From Pestalotiopsis fici W106-1 (taxonomy: Eukaryota; Ascomycota; Sordariomycetes; Amphisphaeriales; Sporocadaceae): 64,000 nt of DNA. The DNA is taken from positions 4,609,022 to 4,673,021 of the forward strand of contig NW_006917091.1 of the NCBI RefSeq assembly GCF_000516985.1, in the 5' to 3' direction. This document shows, piece by piece, positions 59,437-64,000 of the stretch. Positions within the stretch are counted from its first letter, which is position 1. Each line of letters opens with the position of its first letter. The translations under genes were made by a program, and so were the position numbers. The notes beneath the pieces are model-generated. The model was not told the origin of the DNA, did not search any database, and worked only from the letters and a program-made list of their open reading frames with translations.

Positions 59437-61317
59437 TCATTGCCGACCATCGGCGCTGGACGTCCTCTCAACATCTTTCTCGGCAGCCTGCTCAGCAGCC
59501 TTTGCCCTGGCCGGATCTCTTGCCGAGGCACCAAACTTCTCATTCTCTGACTCAAGCACGTGTCCGTTCGTGTTGGCAAGGTTCTGGTGCTCCTCAATTC
59601 CATGCTGCGGCACGATCCTGGTACCATCACCCGAGGGCTCCTCCTTGGCCGGTGTCCAGGCCAAGAAGTCACGACGAACCTCAACGTAATCGTAGGCAAA
59701 CTCGCCAAGCTGGTCGTCATCCATACCGAGAAGCTCGGCCTCCTCGCTGGCCCGCAGGTGCAGACCGGGAATCAGGTCGATAATCTTGGCGAGAATGGCC
59801 GAGAGGACAAAGGTGTAGGCGCAGCAGGCGACAATGTAGGCAATCTGAATGTACAGTTGCTTCCAGTTGTGGTTGATCCAGCCACCATTAATGACACCAT
59901 TGTTAACGCCGTCGAGGCCAATGATGTAGTCGGCACCGAAAAGGGCGTTGAAGATGAGACCGACAATACCACCGATACCGTGCTCAGCAAACACATCGAG
60001 AGAGTCGTCGATCTTGACAAGGAACTTGACTATACGGAAACTCCTGTTAGCAACACGACATTGGAACAAAACGGGAATTGGGAAAACGTACTCTTGGTGC
60101 CAAAGTTGCAGCAGATGCCAGTAACAACGCCAAGCACAATGGAGGCCCAAGGAGGAATGAAACCCGAAGCGGGAGTAGCAGCGACAAGACCAGAAATGAC
60201 ACCGGAGCACCAACCGACCATGGACCACTTCTTAGCAAGGCGGAAATCGAGCAGACACCAAGTCATGGCAGCGAACATGGCCGTCAGGCACGAGTTCCAG
60301 CAGGCCATGGTAGCACGGAGGTTGGCACCAAAGGCAGATCCACCGTTGAACCCGAGCCATCCGAACCAGAGGAGGATCGTTCCCAGAGTGATGAGCGAGA
60401 CGTTGTGAGGTCGGAAGTTGAGCATCATCTTCTCGTGACGTCGGCCAAGTACCCAACTATAGGCCAAAGCAGACATACCCGAGCCAATCTCGACGGGACC
60501 GCCACCAGCGTAGTCGAGCACACCATAGTTGTAAGCCCAGCCGTTGACGTTCCACACCCAGCATGCTACCGGACAGTAAACGATTGTCGCCCAGAAGAAA
60601 GTAAAGACCATGGCTGGCAGGACTCGGCCTCGCTCGGCAGTGGCACCAACGACGAGGGCTGCAGTCACGGCGCAGAATTGCATCTGCAGAATCACTCAGG
60701 TTAGTCCAAATCCTATAGGCCCGTCGAGACACACCAAAAGTCCGAAACTTTAGCTTTCTTCTGCGCCACCATTCCACGACATACCTGGTAGAACGAGTAG
60801 AGCAACTCGGGAATCAAGGGGGAGCCGGGGGACGGCACGGCGAGCGTGTTCATCAATCCAAAGTGGTGCAAGTCACCAATGAAGCCGTTGGTGGCGGTGC
60901 TGCTGAATGCCAGAGAGTAACCCCAGAAGTACCATTGGAAGACGATGACGCTGAAGGACATCATGGACACCCAGATCAGAGATAAAGCCGACTTTCTTCG
61001 AGACAGTCCAGAGTAGAGAAAGGCGATACCCGGAATCATAATCAGGACCATACAAGACGCAACAATTATAAACGCCTGGTCGCCGGATTGGTACCATTGG
61101 TTCAAGTTTTCGGTGACTGTTGAAAGGCAATACGGGTTAGTTTGCTTTCTGCTTTCTTTTTCTCTCGCTCTCGTATGGCAGTTATGGAACCTTGCCGGCC
61201 GGAGCTAGCACGACCATTTTTTTGGTTTCTTTTTTCCCCAAACATACCAGAATCACCACCAGTCTCGTCGTTGGTGCCATTGAACACCGCTGGTGCTCCG
61301 ACCCATGAGTATGACAT
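59437..61317 (-). CDS. Ammonium transporter, Mep1/Mep3-type (Glu/His)
   Basis: Amt/Mep family plasma-membrane ammonium transporter. Four exons, 61317-61248, 61116-60785, 60683-60092 and 60029-59437, give 528 aa. Introns have CTAAC branch sites. Family landmarks are present: FLYSGLSRRKSALSLIW, GATAERGR, RPHNV, and the GEFAYDYVE tail segment. At the first pore position the usual His is Glu199 (GGGPVEIGSG); the second pore His is kept at 348 (FAEHGIGG). In yeast this Glu/His pairing marks Mep1 and Mep3, which carry ammonium but lack the sensor role of Mep2. The C-terminal tail is long and Glu/Ala-rich (about 60 residues). The related His/His transporter is at 4.1 kb. Confidence 0.95.
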
Positions 61318-64000
61318 GACGTCGGTTGTTGCAGGGCCAATGGACCCTGGGCGTAGGAGAGGTTTCGAGTGGAACTTCTAAGAGGGTTTTTGGTTCGGAC
61401 CACAATGGGATACAGGTGTTGTGTGCCCAGAGGATAGGAAGCAGGCACAGAGGATCCCAACCAAGATGGTTATAAAGTATATAGGTTTTAGGGGTCCAAG
61501 AAAGAAATAATCGAGGCGGAAATCCAGGAAATAAGAAAAAAAGAGGCCACTCAAGCGAGCAGCGCGAGTCGGCCGGGCATGCAAGGGAAATATATACGGA
61601 GAATTGAAGGTCAAGGAGCTTCTGCCGGTGACGCTGGGCCTGGCTATGTAGGTGCGCGCGAGGGTGGTTCCAGTCCAGTTCCAGTTCCAGTTCCAACCTA
61701 CGTACCTACTACCTTAGCCCAGGCAATGCCTGTTGCTGCTACTTGCTGGGTCGCGAGATCGCCCGGCTCGACCTAGCGCAGATGGGGGCGCCGAATTTGG
61801 GCAGATAGCAGGCCTGGAACCAATTAAAGCCTGGACGAGACGGGGGGCCAAGGAAGGACGCGGGAGTGAGAAGCTGCAGAAGACGGACTGGGTGTGGAGA
61901 CGCCTGGCACCCAGCAATGCTAAGCTAGGAGGTAGGTACAAGGTAGCATGTAATGATTGTAGGTACCCCACAGTCACCTTTTTGCCGGACAGTTACATAC
62001 ATGGATACACCACACTCTGAAAGAGAGACAAGCCAGGCAGTGAAGGACGAGAAGAAAAAAACGCCAACCCACGCGCTCCAGAGTCAAAATGAACACTACA
62101 AGTATCGATGGGATGTCTGCATGTCTCTCTTTCTCTCCCACTCACGTTCTCGTGTACTTACCACTAGAAGGACTTGGGAGTCTTGGCTATGTATCAATGT
62201 ACGTAGGAGGGATTCATTAATCTTGGCTTGGGGGAAGAAGGGGGGGGGGTTGCAAAGTGGGCGTGGCGGGCAAAAGCCAGGATCTCCCATCTCGATACCT
62301 AAACCCATCAAGCCCATCCTACAGCCATTACCGCACCCGATCAGTCACAGACATCAGGAACGGGGGTGCATGATTGGGCTGTTTCTGGGGATATCTCCTG
62401 CGCCCAGGTAAAGCTTCACGGCCAAGCGATATCGCTGGCACCTGTCGATCCATCCACTTTGACATGTTACTATAGTGAACTAGGTAGATGAAACGAGGCA
62501 TCATTTTTGCATTGTAGTATTGGGATCAAGTTCACGGCTGATGACAATATCACAGTTGTATTTTCCATATAGGAAATGCACGCGACTAGCTTTGAAAAAT
62601 CGGAATTATCACATGTCGAACAGCCGTCTGTCTAGCTTGCTACAGTGAGAGAGGCAGTACATAGTAGGGGGGGAAAAAAAAGTCTCCAATGGGCCGAATA
62701 CCATACCTCAATATTAGACGCGGCCCTTGGCATCGGGATACCTTAACGAGGACGAAATCAATATTGTCAAGAACAAAACTTTATTTATCAAGATGGACAA
62801 GTGTCTCCTCCCCAGTGTCCGTCCCCGGATGCATTTCGTGACCCTCACTCAGCTAAAATGAGCATTGCGTGGAGGACGCTTCCTGGCAATGGGGGACTCG
62901 GTACCTGGTACGTAGTGGCATTTTTTTTTTCTTTTTTGGTTGGTATAGTTAGCGTTGGGCTGTCAAATCAATGCCCGTGGGTGTTTATTACTTATATGTA
63001 ATACCATTGTGTCGTATCAAAACGCCAGGCCCCCGTCAAGTTCAAGTTGGGAATTGCTTCTTCCAATTTACAAAATATGCATACAGGAAGATCATTTGAG
63101 CTTTGACAGGAGTGTATTATATTATATGCGCATGAGCGCATGATGCAGCTAACTTCTTTGACAGCGCGTACCATGTCTCGTCTACATGATCGGTACTGAC
63201 CTGTTTGCCTGTTGCATCTTTCAAATGGGGAAAAAGGTCGAGACTCGAGACATTGCCTCAAGTATCCACCTTTTGCTATCCACTGGTATCTCCATGGCCT
63301 AGCAGGATGAATCGCCTCCTCTCTTTGTCGTTGAATCTTCAAATCGTTGCAAGAGAGAGAGGGAGACGAAAAATTCGCTCCGGAGACCCAGGTCTAGCCA
63401 CCATGCCGTTTTGGGTGCTAGAGCACCAGCTACATGGGCGAGTGGGGGCATCTCTCGGCATCTGCAGCAGGGATTGACAGCCACTGAGGAGTAAAAATTT
63501 CCTTGCCGGGGTGGGCGGTTCGTTCGATTTCGCAGGCCAGTCAGTCCGCGTGCGGAAAAAAAAAAAACTATGACGACAGGATACTCCTCTGTTTCTCTGG
63601 GGTAAAGAGCCGAGGTGTGGGTTTTCTTGGGGGAAAGGGGGGGAAAGACGCCTATCGTGCATAATCGCGGGCGGCGTAGAATCTTTTTTACTCTGTTATC
63701 TGCAATCTGGAAGGTTTGGAACTCCATCGCACAAAACTGGCGATGTCTCTGATTCTTTTTGCTTTTGCGATGGATTTAACGCCTCATGCAAATACGAATT
63801 CCAGGGTGCCTGAAATGGTTCCAGGGTCCTAGATGAGCCTCAACTTAGACAGGAAGCACACGCCGCCAATGGCGTGGGGACAGAGGTATTCATTACGAAA
63901 TAGCTTGTCCAGGAAACAGCAAAGTGTTAGCAACCGTCCGAATTGGCGAATGGGATTAAGACCGCCCCTCTGATAATCATCAGACGACGAGTCGCGAGAT
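61318..64000. other. Right flank without a supported gene
   Basis: Promoter region of the second ammonium transporter, followed by mixed DNA with short repeats (for example CCAGTT copies near 61672-61692) and homopolymers. One HGATAR-like site (AGATAG, about 61803-61808) lies about 490 bp upstream of the transporter start. Open frames to the window end lack domains or splice support. Confidence 0.5.

Noticed and set aside
59560..60408. 282-codon + strand frame opposite the second ammonium transporter
   Set aside because: Antisense shadow spanning an intron of the true gene; low-complexity composition.

Overview
This window comes from the nuclear genome of a filamentous ascomycete, most likely a Sordariomycete and probably Hypocreales. 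Genes are split by short introns (about 50-150 nt) with GTRAGT-like donors, CTAAC/CTGAC branch points and C/TAG acceptors. Start contexts are of the CAAAATGG type and third codon positions are GC-rich. The families present (Per1, PMT4, a HET-domain protein, Eaf6, Mep-type ammonium transporters) are standard in Pezizomycotina. I saw no operons, CRISPR arrays, rRNA genes, recognisable tRNAs or transposons. The species assignment is inference.

Layout from left to right: a 4 kb gene-free flank; an ammonium transporter of the His/His (Mep2) type (4.1-5.8 kb, +); DNA polymerase X/Pol4 (6.8-9.2, -); riboflavin synthase (10.1-11.0, +); MUS81 nuclease (11.2-13.1, -); phosphoacetylglucosamine mutase (14.5-16.1, +); type I arginine methyltransferase with two micro-exons (16.9-18.3, -); Per1/PGAP3 (19.3-20.5, -); a poorly defined stretch with a candidate small membrane protein (22.8-23.3, +); a C2H2 zinc-finger regulator (24.0-26.4, -); a 4.8 kb gene-poor stretch with one coding-like fragment (28.9-29.25, -); a small Gln/Ser/Pro-rich protein (31.3-31.9, -); a single-pass membrane protein of unknown function (33.1-35.0, +); a HET-domain protein (36.9-39.1, +); a RidA/Hmf1 family protein with a 14-nt exon and two plausible starts (39.3-39.96, -); PMT4-type O-mannosyltransferase (41.4-43.9, +); a 63-residue stand-alone SCA7 zinc-binding protein (44.2-44.4, -); FAHD1-like acylpyruvase (45.8-46.7, -); a small conserved-looking protein (47.7-48.5, +); a PWI/RS splicing factor (49.5-51.3, +); Eaf6 (52.1-52.9, +); an S9 family peptidase of DPP5 type (53.8-56.3, +); a coiled-coil protein (56.9-58.3, -); and a second ammonium transporter, of the Glu/His (Mep1/Mep3) type (59.4-61.3, -), followed by a gene-free right flank.

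Most genes are independent housekeeping units. Two loose themes are visible. Two ammonium transporters of different mechanistic class sit at the two ends of the window. AGM1 (UDP-GlcNAc, chitin and glycan precursor), Per1 (GPI remodelling) and PMT4 (O-mannosylation) all serve the cell wall and secretory pathway. The least explained parts are the stand-alone SCA7 protein, the membrane protein at 33-35 kb, and the coding-like segments at 22-23 kb and 29 kb.
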